This document shows, in pieces, positions 1 through 10,827 of a stretch of DNA of 64,000 nt (its first letter is position 1; every line of letters begins with the position of its first letter). The stretch is from Hysterium pulicare CBS 123377. Lineage: Eukaryota > Ascomycota > Dothideomycetes > Hysteriales > Hysteriaceae. Where the stretch lies: the NCBI GenBank assembly GCA_000467715.1, contig AJFK01000845.1:62001-126000 (forward strand), in the 5' to 3' direction. Position numbers and translations under genes: made by a program. The notes under the pieces were generated by a model that saw only the letters and a list, made by a program, of their open reading frames with translations, did not search any database and had not been told where the DNA came from.

Positions 1-660
1 TCCTCCATTATCTCCTCACCTGCTCCATCAGGCGTCCTGGTCCCTCACCCCCAATCTCCATTTTATCTCTCGCACCAAAACACAAACTCGAACTTGCAAT
101 CGCCGTTCCCCGGCTCTTCTCCTTCACTTTCTCATACACAACTTGATAGCCTTGAAGGCCCTTCGGATTTTGCTTTGACAAGATTTAAAGACTACGCGGA
201 GCGTGAAGAGTACCTGGGTCAAGTACGCATGGCGAAATGGGCGAGTGATCTACAAAGAAGTTTACGAAACGAGCGCGAACGATATGAAGAGCTTCAGCGC
301 AGTGAACGAGCCAAATGGCTACTTGAACGTGTCAGTGAAGAGTTTAGAGATGGAAACATCGTTTCCTCGCCGCCGTCCTCCAGTAGAGCGGACTGGGCCG
401 TTGTAAGGCATGGGAAATCCAAGGACCCGAATGGCACTGGACACCGATATGGAAAAACAGCCGGTTTGAGCTCCCGAGATCCGCTTGGATTGTGTGATCT
501 GGGCGATGAATTTCGCAGAAGGGGTTTCGTTATTGTGAAAGTTTTAGGCGGCATGGGCGTTCTCGGCGCCGTCGTCGTAGCTGTCATAAGGGCTTGTAAC
601 GGTCAAACAGGCATTCAAGAAGGTGGGCTATGGGGTTGGTTGACTGGAAGCTCGGAGTAA
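1..660 (+). CDS. Hypothetical protein with coiled-coil stretch and C-terminal membrane segment (5' end outside window)
   Basis: The frame is open from the first base, and no ATG precedes the conserved-looking part, so the gene starts left of the window and at least 219 residues are visible. The visible N-terminus is rich in Ser, Pro and Gln and probably disordered. A charged stretch around bases 180-350 (many Arg, Glu and Lys, including ERERYEELQRSERAKW) looks like a helix or coiled coil. Near the C-terminus, bases about 525-595 encode a hydrophobic segment (VIVKVLGGMGVLGAVVVAVI) suited to a single membrane span, followed by a short tail ending at TAA 658-660. This suggests a tail-anchored or single-pass membrane protein with most of its mass in the cytosol. 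I do not recognise the family. Steady codon use and a long open frame support coding. Confidence 0.7.
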   Translation, partial: SSIISSPAPSGVLVPHPQSPFYLSHQNTNSNLQSPFPGSSPSLSHTQLDSLEGPSDFALTRFKDYAEREEYLGQVRMAKWASDLQRSLRNERERYEELQRSERAKWLLERVSEEFRDGNIVSSPPSSSRADWAVVRHGKSKDPNGTGHRYGKTAGLSSRDPLGLCDLGDEFRRRGFVIVKVLGGMGVLGAVVVAVIRACNGQTGIQEGGLWGWLTGSSE

Positions 661-1111
661 CCGCACCCTAATCGTACTCGTTGGTGAATGAATAATGCTT
701 GGATTGTTATGAAACGCGTTAGCATGTTATATCCCGAGGTTCCAAGGTCGGGATATATTTTGCTACTAGTCTCGCCCATCGGTAACGGGTCTGACTCTCA
801 TCTCGAACCACACTCTATTTTGTATTCGGAATCTTCCTCTCTCCTTTATCAAATCCCTTCTTCCCCCTTCTTGCATAGCGGTGTGCGTTATCTCAGCTTT
901 TCATAGACTGAAACTTAGACCGCTTGTTCCTTTTTGACCCGGTTCTCTGGCCGGCGTGGTGAAGGCTTGACGTCACATGTGGCCGGGCTTTTGGACGTGC
1001 GCTTCCACTTCCTCGACAAATTCGTCGCAGCCTTCTGCTGCATCATTCAGAAACTCTGAAGGACCGCCTGCTTCGCGGCCTCATCAACAGCCTCCACATT
1101 CAGGTTTGAGC
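661..1111. other. Intergenic, promoter of first F-box gene
   Basis: This 451-bp gap holds the 3' end of the first gene and the promoter and leader of the F-box gene. An in-frame ATG at 977 would add 45 Ser/Pro-rich residues to the F-box protein. I prefer the ATG at 1112 because it matches the start of the paralogue next door. No other element is seen. Confidence 0.5.
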
Positions 1112-2473
1112 ATGTCGATCTCAAGCATCCCGACCGAGCTTGATCAAGAAATCATGCAATATTTGGGCCCTAACGAGGTTCACTCATTGTGTTTGACTTC
1201 GAAGTACTATCGACGACTTGCCGAACCTTACCTGTACAAGGAAATTCGACTCACCCACTACGACGAAGTGAGGTTGAAACAGCTACTCCTAACTCTCATC
1301 AAGCGCCCTGAAGTCGCCTTGCATATCAACAGCATTGTTGTCCACCCTAGAGATTCAAGTATTTCAAATTCGTAGGCCAACTGGCTAACTTTGCCGCTAA
1401 CGACGAATCTAGAAGAAGTCTCTGTTCCACCCGATTCTACAGACCTGTTGCACCGTCTTCCCGTCTCGCTGTCAGGCGAGTCGCTGGAGATACGCATCTA
1501 TATGAACAACCTATGCAACCATTTCTTCGACTGCCTGACTCTATTGCTCGCGTTCGCTCCAGGACTCAAGAATACTGGGATCCAAAGGAGCTGTAACGTA
1601 ACCCAACCCCATAATTATACCATAACGAATCGCGTGCGTCTTCCATTTGGACCGTTTCAGAATCTACCATCATTTGCAGAACTCCAGGACCGCATCTTAG
1701 ATAGACCTCCCCAATACGGTTGCTTCCTGCTCGTCTGTGCGTCGACCTTGAATGTACGAGTTCAGAACATGAGAGTCTGGCTGGTCCCACCGAATCCAAT
1801 GTCGAAGCTTATATATCCTATGCGAGTTCATATGGTCCAAACTTTGCTCTTGCACTTTGTCCAGATCAATCTCAATAACTTCGAGACCGCTCTTGAATCT
1901 GGATGGATGAGAAACCTGCGGCAACTCAAATTGCGCTTGTTGAATTTCATAGATCCTACTCCTGCACAAGCTCGCGCTTGGCTACCACTTGACCGAAATC
2001 TCACGACGCTTCTTGAACACTCTACCCCACTTCTTCAAGTATTGGAGTTCCACAACATGCCACAAGGTTTCAACCATCACCGTCAACCCATGGGCAGTCT
2101 GAAGAGATTGAATGAACTCGCGGAGCTCAGCCTGGATATTGAGACATTCTTGAAGTCAGGGTCTGGTCCGCTGCTTCCAGACATCGTTCCAAACCGACTT
2201 GAAACACTTGTGCTCAAGGGATTTGGTCCCGAGCTGCTAAACGAATTCTTGCAACCCAGTGTGCACTTGAACGCTATGCTGGCGCAAATGAAAGAGAATC
2301 CGACCAAATTCTACTTACAAGAACTCTCCATCTTTTTGGTAGAGATTGAAGCTGCTCGGGGCAGTTACAATACCAACAAAATCCGGACATTTGAGTTAGC
2401 AAAGAGGTACACGGAGAAGTTCGTCGACGCAGGTGTTAAGTTTCGTGTCGTGGAGGGAAATGAAAGTGCCTGA
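1112..2473 (+). CDS. F-box domain protein A (tandem pair, copy 1)
   Basis: Exons 1112-1358 and 1413-2473 give 435 residues. The 54-nt intron 1359-1412 starts GTATTT, has a CTAAC branch site near 1396 and ends CTAG; it carries an in-frame stop if retained. The first 45 residues form an F-box (SIPTELDQEIMQYLGPNE, then LTSKYYRRLAEPYLYKEI), which in this family binds Skp1 and makes the protein the substrate adaptor of an SCF ubiquitin ligase. The rest is a leucine-rich, LRR-like region without sharp repeats, typical of fungal F-box proteins of unknown target. The next gene is a clear paralogue: both share the LTSK, EPYLYK and KRLLLT/KQLLLT blocks in the same order. The target is unknown. The start is chosen at 1112 rather than 977 by comparison with the paralogue. 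Confidence 0.85.
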
Positions 2474-3265
2474 TAGCAATTATTTCAGATTCAAGGATTC
2501 GAGCTAGGAAGTTGTGGAATATGGCAATGGAAAAGCGGGAGCGTGGTATTGACTTGGAAGATGTGTGGATCTGAGGAATAGTCGGTCAACGATAAAGACC
2601 TTGACCTTTGAGAGGCCACAGATGACGCAGGATCTGGGCAGGATGAGATGGATGTACCGAAAGAAGGCTCAATGAACAGTCAGGAAGTGCTGGTGGTACA
2701 TTTGTGTACGTGCGAAGATCTCCATTGCAGTGGGGCATAGTTGCTTTCCTAGATATATATATATATATATATATATCTGCTGCTCTGGGGCATCCCTAAA
2801 GCTCGCTCGATTCGCCGTCCTGGTGGCGATGCATCTAGCACGTGGTTCGACTTTTCGCCATGGTGTCACGCGCGCTTTCCTAATTCAACCTTCGACCCAG
2901 AGACTCAAGCAACCTTCCACCCTCACTCGAGTTGGCCTATGCCATGACTCTTTCGGAGCTTAAGACACGCTGCTGAGCTCCAATAAGGCATCAAGCTGAG
3001 GTATGTTCTCTTGTCAAGCGCATCTCGCTTCGACGCTGTGTTCACTTCTTCAACTTCACTATTTAACGTTCGGCTGACATGATACATGCAAAAGGCCCGC
3101 GACTGCTTGTGATTCTTTCGTCACATCTCCACCACCGCACGCGCTTGCGGCCAAATACGCTTTCATCTAGCGTTGGCCGCTGTAAGTGTTAGCTCCCCAG
3201 TCTTTTGGCAATTATTTTAGGCCCTGAAGTGAATGCGTTAACATGAAATAAAGCAGGTGGAAATC
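2474..3265. other. Intergenic between the F-box paralogues; holds an AT microsatellite and a leader intron
   Basis: The spacer contains an (AT)12 tract (2753-2776) and a probable 5' leader intron of the second F-box gene at 3182-3256: GTAAGT start, GTTAAC branch-like site, GCAG end, nine bases before the ATG. No coding sequence is seen. Confidence 0.55.
2753..2776. repeat. (AT)12 microsatellite
   Basis: Twelve uninterrupted AT units lie between the two F-box genes. This is a simple sequence repeat and a likely length-polymorphic marker. Confidence 0.95.
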
Positions 3266-4687
3266 ATGTCACTCGAGAGCATTCCGACTGAGATCGATGA
3301 TATCATCCTACCACACCTCCAACTTCGGGATTACTATGCGCTGTTTCTTACCTCAAAATGTTGTCGCCAGACGGTGGAACCGTACCTGTACAAGAATATT
3401 CGGTTTACAGAGCGCGAGGAATTGAAGCTGAAACGGCTCCTCTTGACCATCGTCAAGTGTCCTAAAATTGTGGATCATATCCAGAGTATTTTTATCCTTG
3501 AGAAAAACCCAAGATGGACCCCGTCTGACATCCGCCGTCCTGCAACGCCGTCTTCACAGCTAAGATGGAGACAAGAACGTCTGGGCCAAGATTACTTGCA
3601 TTCTTCCCATCTGTTTCAGGATGCTATACAAGCCGTTTGGCCTCAATTGTCCTTACCTAGGAGGCACAAATGGCTAAATGATATGAAAGCACGGACAGAG
3701 GGCTTTGACGCCTGCCTAGCTCTTTTGCTCTCAATGGCACAGAACTTGGAACACTTGAGCATTTACGGACTTCACAGGAGCATTCTTCCCTATACGAATA
3801 CTGTGCTGACCCGAGTTCGCATTCCGCAAGGATCCATCCGGCCATTCTCTAAACTCAAAGTGATAGAGTTAGAAGGCAGCGGTGTGTTCCAATCCAATTT
3901 TTGCAACAGCATTTCAGCACCCAGTTTCAGTTCCGACACTTCATGTACAATTCCAGTGCATGCTGCAACGCGAACGGTAAGAGCACAAAACATGAAAATT
4001 TGGAGTATCTCTCCGGCGCAAGTCATCACGACATCAACACCCATTCACATGCTGCAGACACTGGATCTGCAAGAAGTCCAGATCAGTATGGTAAACTTGG
4101 AGGTTACAGTCCGATCAGGCCTGATGATGGCTCTCCGCAAGCTGAAACTGTGGAGATTCGAGTTTCCCGGGAGGCAACTTTATGATCTCACCAGAATCGT
4201 GAGACTTCTCGAGCAGTACACTCCTTGCCTTCGAGTCTTAGAATTGTCTACTCATAGTTCCTATGGAACTGTAGGCAGTCTGAAGGGACTCCAAAATCTC
4301 ATCAACTTACGGATCGATACCAAGTCACTCCTCAACAAGTACAATCCTCCCAATCTACTTCTTGGAGCCATGCTCCCCGCCCGAATTGAGATCCTTGAGC
4401 TGTTTTACTGCCATAACATGGACTTCTGCAACATGGTTGATGGCGGCGACCTCCACAGTTTGTTGGAGAAGACGGCATCTCTTCCGAGGGCGTACCCTTT
4501 ATGGAGGTTCTACATTCACGGCGAACGCTGTCATTGCGGCTCCTCCAGGTGTGAAGAAGACCATGCCTATGGTGACTTTGACCCCACCAAATCTGCCGCC
4601 AGGTTCAAGAACAAATTCTCAGAAGTCGGCGTAGATTTTCTTTTCTTCGACGACAATTCCGATACTGACTCTGTCACAAGCATCTGA
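3266..4687 (+). CDS. F-box domain protein B (tandem pair, copy 2)
   Basis: A single coding exon of 473 residues. The open frame extends back to a GTG at 3257, but the first ATG is at 3266 and sits just behind a good splice acceptor, so the leader is probably spliced. The F-box is at the N-terminus (SLESIPTEIDDIILPHLQLR, then LTSKCCRQTVEPYLYKNI). The remainder is Leu-rich and LRR-like. The C-terminus is acidic with a small Cys/His cluster (CHCGSSRCEEDH) that copy 1 lacks. It is probably an SCF ubiquitin-ligase adaptor with unknown substrate. Copy 1 has an intron after the shared block where this copy has none, and the middle parts differ strongly, so the duplication is old or the pair evolves fast. 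Confidence 0.88.
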   Translation: MSLESIPTEIDDIILPHLQLRDYYALFLTSKCCRQTVEPYLYKNIRFTEREELKLKRLLLTIVKCPKIVDHIQSIFILEKNPRWTPSDIRRPATPSSQLRWRQERLGQDYLHSSHLFQDAIQAVWPQLSLPRRHKWLNDMKARTEGFDACLALLLSMAQNLEHLSIYGLHRSILPYTNTVLTRVRIPQGSIRPFSKLKVIELEGSGVFQSNFCNSISAPSFSSDTSCTIPVHAATRTVRAQNMKIWSISPAQVITTSTPIHMLQTLDLQEVQISMVNLEVTVRSGLMMALRKLKLWRFEFPGRQLYDLTRIVRLLEQYTPCLRVLELSTHSSYGTVGSLKGLQNLINLRIDTKSLLNKYNPPNLLLGAMLPARIEILELFYCHNMDFCNMVDGGDLHSLLEKTASLPRAYPLWRFYIHGERCHCGSSRCEEDHAYGDFDPTKSAARFKNKFSEVGVDFLFFDDNSDTDSVTSI

Positions 4688-4908
4688 AGTGTAGCATTAT
4701 TACATGGTGAAGCATCGGGTTGGTGGATCTGCGGGTTACAATGTGAAGGAGGAAACAACAAACAGTGGAATCTCAAACGGACGAGTGATTTAGGACGGTC
4801 TCTTACACGCGAAGGAGCATACAGATGTTGATGTTGTGCCTGCCAATCAACAACTACCCCGATGTACCCACCTGCTTAGCTACGAAACTAGCCCTTTTTC
4901 TCTTTGTC

Positions 4909-5103
4909 TCAATTGATAAACATGCTAGGTATGATCACTTCCATACTCGTTAGTGATCGACGTGAACCATTTGACAGCCCAATCGTGAATATGTTCTTTC
5001 GGCTTGGAACTAGCCCTATTGTGGCAATGACCTTTGCGGCATAGCATTCAAGAAAACAAACTATTGAAAATACAGGTAACAGCTTCAAGATCATGGTTGA
5101 CAT
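4909..5103 (-). CDS. Possible small secreted protein, 64 residues (weak)
   Basis: The frame runs from a true ATG at 5103 to TGA. The N-terminus is hydrophobic with one Lys (MILKLLPVFSIVCFLECYAA), which would pass as a signal peptide. The remaining 40 residues have no recognisable motif and no cysteine beyond the two near the leader. It lies in an otherwise gene-free region and nothing else supports it, so chance is a serious alternative. It is included because effector-like proteins in fungi often look like this. Confidence 0.2.
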   Translation of the reverse strand: MSTMILKLLPVFSIVCFLECYAAKVIATIGLVPSRKNIFTIGLSNGSRRSLTSMEVIIPSMFIN

Positions 5104-8100
5104 GGGTAAGTCAAATCTTCACACTCCTAGGTGTTAAAGCCAGAACCGATCTATGGCGATGAAAGTAACTTCGGTGTTCGCGTAGGGGTCCCTACGTATT
5201 ACTCCCTGTTAATTGCTATTTGCGGATATCAAGACCAGAAAGACGGGATCGACACTTCCCGATGGACTGAGAGTCTGAGACGAGAGGAAACATCGGGGCT
5301 GCCACGGGATGAATGGTTTCCCGGTCTTGAATCATCGACCAAATGGTCAACATCACGTTTTAAGAACCATGCAAGGGAGGCGCTGGAGACTCATTAAAGC
5401 ACAAATCGGAAAATATAAAGGGTCTTGGTTCAGCATTACGAGACTAGTTTTTTCTAAACACCCTTGTATGAGTTTGATTAGAGATCGATAGCGAAGCTGG
5501 GTAGCATAAGCATACAGTCGAAGCGTAACATTCTAGCAAAGCAAATCCAGGTCCGTCATCCACGGAGCTCTCCCAACCTGCACTGCAAATAAAGTAATTG
5601 ATCAGGCGTCCAGGTGGCGCTCAAGTGTGTTCCATAATCCGCAATTTCACCATCTTACGGGTCCTCGGCCCAGCCCTACCGGAACTAATCACCATTCGGC
5701 AGATCTTACCCTCTTACTCCGGATTACGCATCGTGAGATTTCAGATATGATTGATGCCGTGGGGTTTACAAAATCTCTCAATAACAGTCACGTATCACCG
5801 GACCGTCGATACCGAAATACGAGAAAAGCTCGACCTGAACGCTGACTCCAGACCCATCAGTAAGCTCTCTCCATCCGGTAACGGATGTCTGTTGTCCCAT
5901 GGTAATAAGGAAAGAGACTCCAAAAGGAGAAAATCCGCCAAGATCGAAGTGGGTATAGGAATTTTAGAAGTGAGGAGAGCCGAAGGCAGGCTGGTTTGAA
6001 ATAGGTAGCTATGAGACGGAGGTTGGGTTTTTGATAGATTGAGGTGAGATAAAAATGGGGACCGATAAGTATGCCCCGCATACGTCATACCCAGGTACCT
6101 TAACTAGAGGGGTCTGTAGATCCCTCTTTACTATGGAAGGTTTCACTGAGTAATTTTCTACGATGCAAACCTTGAAGCTTGATTCTTGAAGGTCATATGG
6201 AAGGGTCATCATATCTGTCTTGATTATTAAAATGAGGTCGGATCGTTTGGCGAAGCAGAATGAAAGGGCTGCTGACGACGTTATTGCGCACTTTCTTTAG
6301 TATCGAATGATAGGATTTGCTAACTTGGCAGGGGTTCCACCGTTTGGCACGTGATCCGCCGTTTATAGAAATTAAGATCGTAAGATATCTCCCTACGAGA
6401 AGTGAGGGGCAAACTCGGCAGGAGAAGGAGGAAACATGGAGTGGTGGTGCAGCCGATACACAATCATATCAACATGAGGATGGGCCTTTATATTCCTAGT
6501 TCACGGTGACTTTTAGATCAAGCTGGTCTTCTCAGTTAATAAGATAGAATTGGGACTATTGTACGGGTTTATGATATCATTGCCGAGGTCATTAGTCAGT
6601 AGCCATGATGAACGTACCAAAAGATCATGTCACTCTTCTTACGCCGTAGGACATAAACCGTACTCAGTCTCAACCGCTATGGTTATAACATGTCTTATAT
6701 CGCTTGCAGGGAGATTTTCAAATGTGCCACGGCAATAATTTGGTATAAGAGGTCTCCAATTATGGCGACTCGTCCAGTAGGCATTGTCATAATGATTTTC
6801 GGATCTCCCGAGTGCCAGGGTAAGATAACCTAGCTCTATGGAACCTTAACCTTGTCGATGGCGATTTGCCTGCAGCGGCTTTCCACAGCTGTCTAGACTG
6901 CTATTGTAACGAGAAACAGGCTGTCGGGTCGCGGAGTAAATGACCTAGGGTGTGGCATGCGCGGTATAGAACCAATTGGAAAGTAGGGTCAAAGTATGGT
7001 GACAAAATGATGCACCGGTGGGTGTGGGACGACTTCCCTCCCTAAATATCATTCTGAACTATTCCTTCTAGTCAGGTGATCTTATACTTGAGCATTTGTA
7101 GCCGGGATGCTTCTTAAACAACCTGTAGCATTGCGGAGGTGTGCTTCAAAGAGACCTACTTCGGGCGTAACTTCCTTCCCTAGGAGCGGTTGTTGAGAGT
7201 TCCTGAGGGATGAATTGTTGGGCGGTGAGCGATGAACACCATTCCACTTCTCGTTTCATTGACTTGCAGTGTCTTATGCATTTCGGCGTCGGCGTTCATT
7301 CTTTTGCACGATGAAGTAATGCAACTATTACTCATGATTATGTGATACAGGCAGGAGCTAGGAGAACGTATGTTGGGTGGTCACACAATCTTCGGCCGAG
7401 GTAAAAGAAAATATAACTCATATGGATAAGATGGACTACCCAGCCATGGTGTATCGAGAAAAGTTGAGCAAACTTGACAATTCTTCCCGCAGAGAACTCG
7501 TAGTACGAAAGCAAGGGTGAGCGAGGCATTGAAGTTATCGCCAAAAAGATGTGTCGGTGTCGGAGCAGTGAAGTTGCGGTCGTTGCGGATGTTCGATGTC
7601 AAGGATCGTTCTGTTGTGCGATTCAGCAGGGATTCAGTACAACAACAAACATTTTGGACGAAACCACCGCGCCAGTCAGCTTTGGAAGTAGAGTTCGTTG
7701 ATGCTGAAGGATCACGCACGGAGTCAAGCTACTGGTCTCCCCAGTGGATGGCAAGGTATATACTGTCTTTCGCGGGACCCCACTTCCGAGTTGCAGAGAA
7801 ACTTTCATCGCATCCGAAGGATAAGAGGGTTGGGCTGACGATGTATCGCGACTCCGCCGTTGTGCGTGATACGCATCTATAAGATAACGTTGGTGCGTAT
7901 CTTTCGGGCGCTTTGAGAGGTGCGCCTGTCCTACGAGGTTGGCTTCAGATAAATAATCTGGCTCCAGTCGAACTATTTTGATGTAGTCCCCCCTTGAAAC
8001 TCTTTCTCAAAATCGGGAGATGAACTTTGCCGAATGTGAGACAGCTGGAGAAGGGCGAGGCGAGAGTTTGACAACCTACGAAAAGGTTTGAATCTGGATT

Positions 8101-10786
8101 CTTCAGCGACGTGCATCAACGTGAAGACTAGGGTTACTGTGCTAGACCCCTATAACACATTCTGCACAGCATAGAGCAGAATGCAACGACGCACGTTCGA
8201 CGAGGAAAGTCTTGGGTCGTGCTCAGGAGGGAGTTTTGCTTTTCCCCTCTCGGAAAAAGTTGGCAGTCATTATCTGGTGGCTGCTGCAGGGTCGTTAACG
8301 TTGGGTGCTAGGGGCCTTTGGAGTGCAACATTAGCCACTAGCCACCGCCACTGGCCACTTCTGGTGCGTACCACGGCAGGGCTGCACTTGGCTATGGGGG
8401 TCCCGAAACTGAGCTGGACGAACATTCAAGGATGAAAGTCATATGATGATGTTCAACCCAGCCTTCCGATGCATGCCTGGTACGCTGGTGTGCCATCCAC
8501 GAGGCTCCTATTATTGTTAATAATCGTCCAGCCCGGCGCTTGGTTGCAACAAGTTCGCCTCCCATACTAAAACGCGATGTGGATCTGAATGAAAATAATC
8601 TTAATACGACCCGCCACCTGGGCAGAACTTACATGTTATATGTGCCCAGATCCAGCTATCGTTGGGAGGCTCATTTCATGTACAAGATATGTCGGGATTT
8701 CGCAGAGGCGGTAACTCTTCAACACCCCGCCCGGCTTACGATGACACTCATTTCAGTAGTATCAATAAGAGTGGGGGCCAGACTTGAGAGCCGAGTTGAC
8801 ATGAGAAACCCGGAATGCATTCCGATGATGAAGCGCGAGTTATTCAGGCGCTGTACCGAAGGATTCTAGTGTATACTCAAGGCCCAAGATAGAAGGCCCA
8901 CTCCATGATCGGCGGGGTAAAAGAGAACCCAACGTGTTCGATATTGCGGGCTCAGCGATGACATGTAAGGCCGATAATTCTTGAGGACCCAGTAAGCTCA
9001 CACAATAGGCTCAGCGCAGCGGTAAAGAAGAAGGGTTGCAGGTTGCACAACATGCTCACTTGCGCATGAGCCTAGAATATAAGGCGAAAACGTGTTTTGG
9101 AATGTTCCTTTCGTGATACAGCGGCCGGCTGCATCAGAGCAACGTGAGTGAGTGGGTTGTAATTGATAGCAGGAGCTGACCGACTTGGCAAGGAAGCTGG
9201 AACGAAATGGTGTATCAACCTCAGATTAGAGACACGGGTTTAAGATCGGAGACTTTCTCATAATCAATAGTAAGCCCAGCCTTAGCTTACGTAGATGTAG
9301 AAGAGATGGCCGGAAGGATTCCTCAAGGCCAAACCCTTAAGAGAATTCAGGAAAGTGGTCAGATGGCGGTCGGATGCTGGAGCATAACTATCCTAAGGCT
9401 CTCGGGGGAAGCGAAAGTGCGAAGACAACAGCTGCAGATAGGCATGGGTGTGCATCGATGCCGACATGAAAACATTCAGCAGCTTGCTGGGTGTCTTCAG
9501 GAAATCCCAGTCAATTGGGGCTTTATGAAGAAGTCGCGCAGTCGAGTGCTTCGAGAGGCCTGCATGTATGGCGCACTGCTTTGCGTCAACCAAGAGATAG
9601 CTGTCTCAAGGCGCAGCTAGTTGTGCTTGGTGCTGATGACAGCGCTCGGCGACAAGCGCAACCAAGGCGCCACCAAGGAGAAGGAGTCTGTTCAAAGACT
9701 CGGACATTCGACGTCGGCTCTCCGCAAGTTTATATTGCGCGAGGGCAGTCAGGGGAGCAGGAGGAGCAAGGGGATATTGCTGTCCGCGGCTACGATCTGC
9801 GAGGCTGCCCCGGCTCAAACGGTGGTGCTTGCGCTCGGTTTTGCGGCAAGCACAAACGAATGCGGCGTACGCCTTCCCCAATGCGCCCTGCACCCCAGCA
9901 ACGCCGTGCCAGTTTGGGGCAGCCCAGCCGTCGTTACAGGGCCTCTAAGGCATGAGCGATGACGATCTTCTACCTCGTCCTAACTTGGTCGTTCACACTT
10001 CACACAACCACCTCACCAATGAATGCACTGACAATCGGCATCCCGAGCAACTTGTGATCGTTTCCATCGCCGCCGGATGTACTCAACCCGAGGAAGACAG
10101 CTTCTTGGATAAGTCGGCCACTTTTGGTCCCGAGAAAACTCTTCTCACATGTCAACCGGGACGCTGGTTTGGCCCCGTTTCACTGGCTCAGTACGGAGTA
10201 CCTCGCCCTTCAATAACCTTCGCGCCGAACATAATAGCTCTTTGTAGTCGTTTTCTTCCCGTACGCACAACAGATCGGTTGGCCCTTGCGACAGAGCCTG
10301 CAACCGTTGCGGCCTGCCTCCGTGCTAAGCTCAAGCTATCTCCACCACGAACGCAACCTCGCTTTCTTAATTTACTCTGATATCATTTATCACAGCTGTT
10401 GATCTGCTAATCGGACTTCGGACAGTGGGGAGCACAACATCTGCAACGTCCATTGTGACAAGAAACGATGTCCTAGGGCTGGCTGAGTATGCTCTCACGC
10501 CTTTTCTGCTCCACTCAAACGCTTCGCGAAGCGAAGACGACCAGCATGGCGCTCTCTCTCGCCAAGCTGCTCAAGCATATTGTGTCGATCTTGAGATGTT
10601 TTGCACACCGTCGGATGCCGCGCGGGAAGTCGGTGTTTCCAAGTACCATAGGTGCCTTCTCTAGATCCAGGTGCCCGTGTACCACTGTTCGCTAATTCAC
10701 TAGATAACATATTTAGCAAATGGTACCGCACATCTTCTCTCATATAATAGCATACTTTTTGTCTCCGTGTTGAGTGAAGCCAAGTC

Positions 10787-10792
10787 TATAAA
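10787..10792 (+). promoter_or_regulatory. TATA-like box before the P450 gene
   Basis: TATAAA lies 36 bp ahead of the P450 ATG, implying a very short leader if it is used. A second AT-rich candidate (CATATAATAG) begins near 10741. Both were judged by eye only. Confidence 0.35.
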
Positions 10793-10827
10793 CTTGTTCA
10801 GTAGACATCCGTTTCTTTCTAGCTGTA

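Larger units (their letters stand above)
4688..10827. other. 6.1 kb gene-poor stretch upstream of the P450
   Basis: I find no gene I can support here. Open frames are short, mostly start at TTG/GTG, and overlap on both strands. Composition is mixed, not the extreme AT of heavily mutated repeats, apart from a GC-richer patch at about 9600-9960. One short reverse-strand frame (4909-5103) starts at ATG with a signal-peptide-like N-terminus and is listed separately. The last 100 bases carry a TATA-like box in front of the P450. Confidence 0.5.

Noticed and set aside
7381-7882. Overlapping frames of 112 and 121 residues
   Set aside because: Both start at GTG, lie opposite each other and show no family features.
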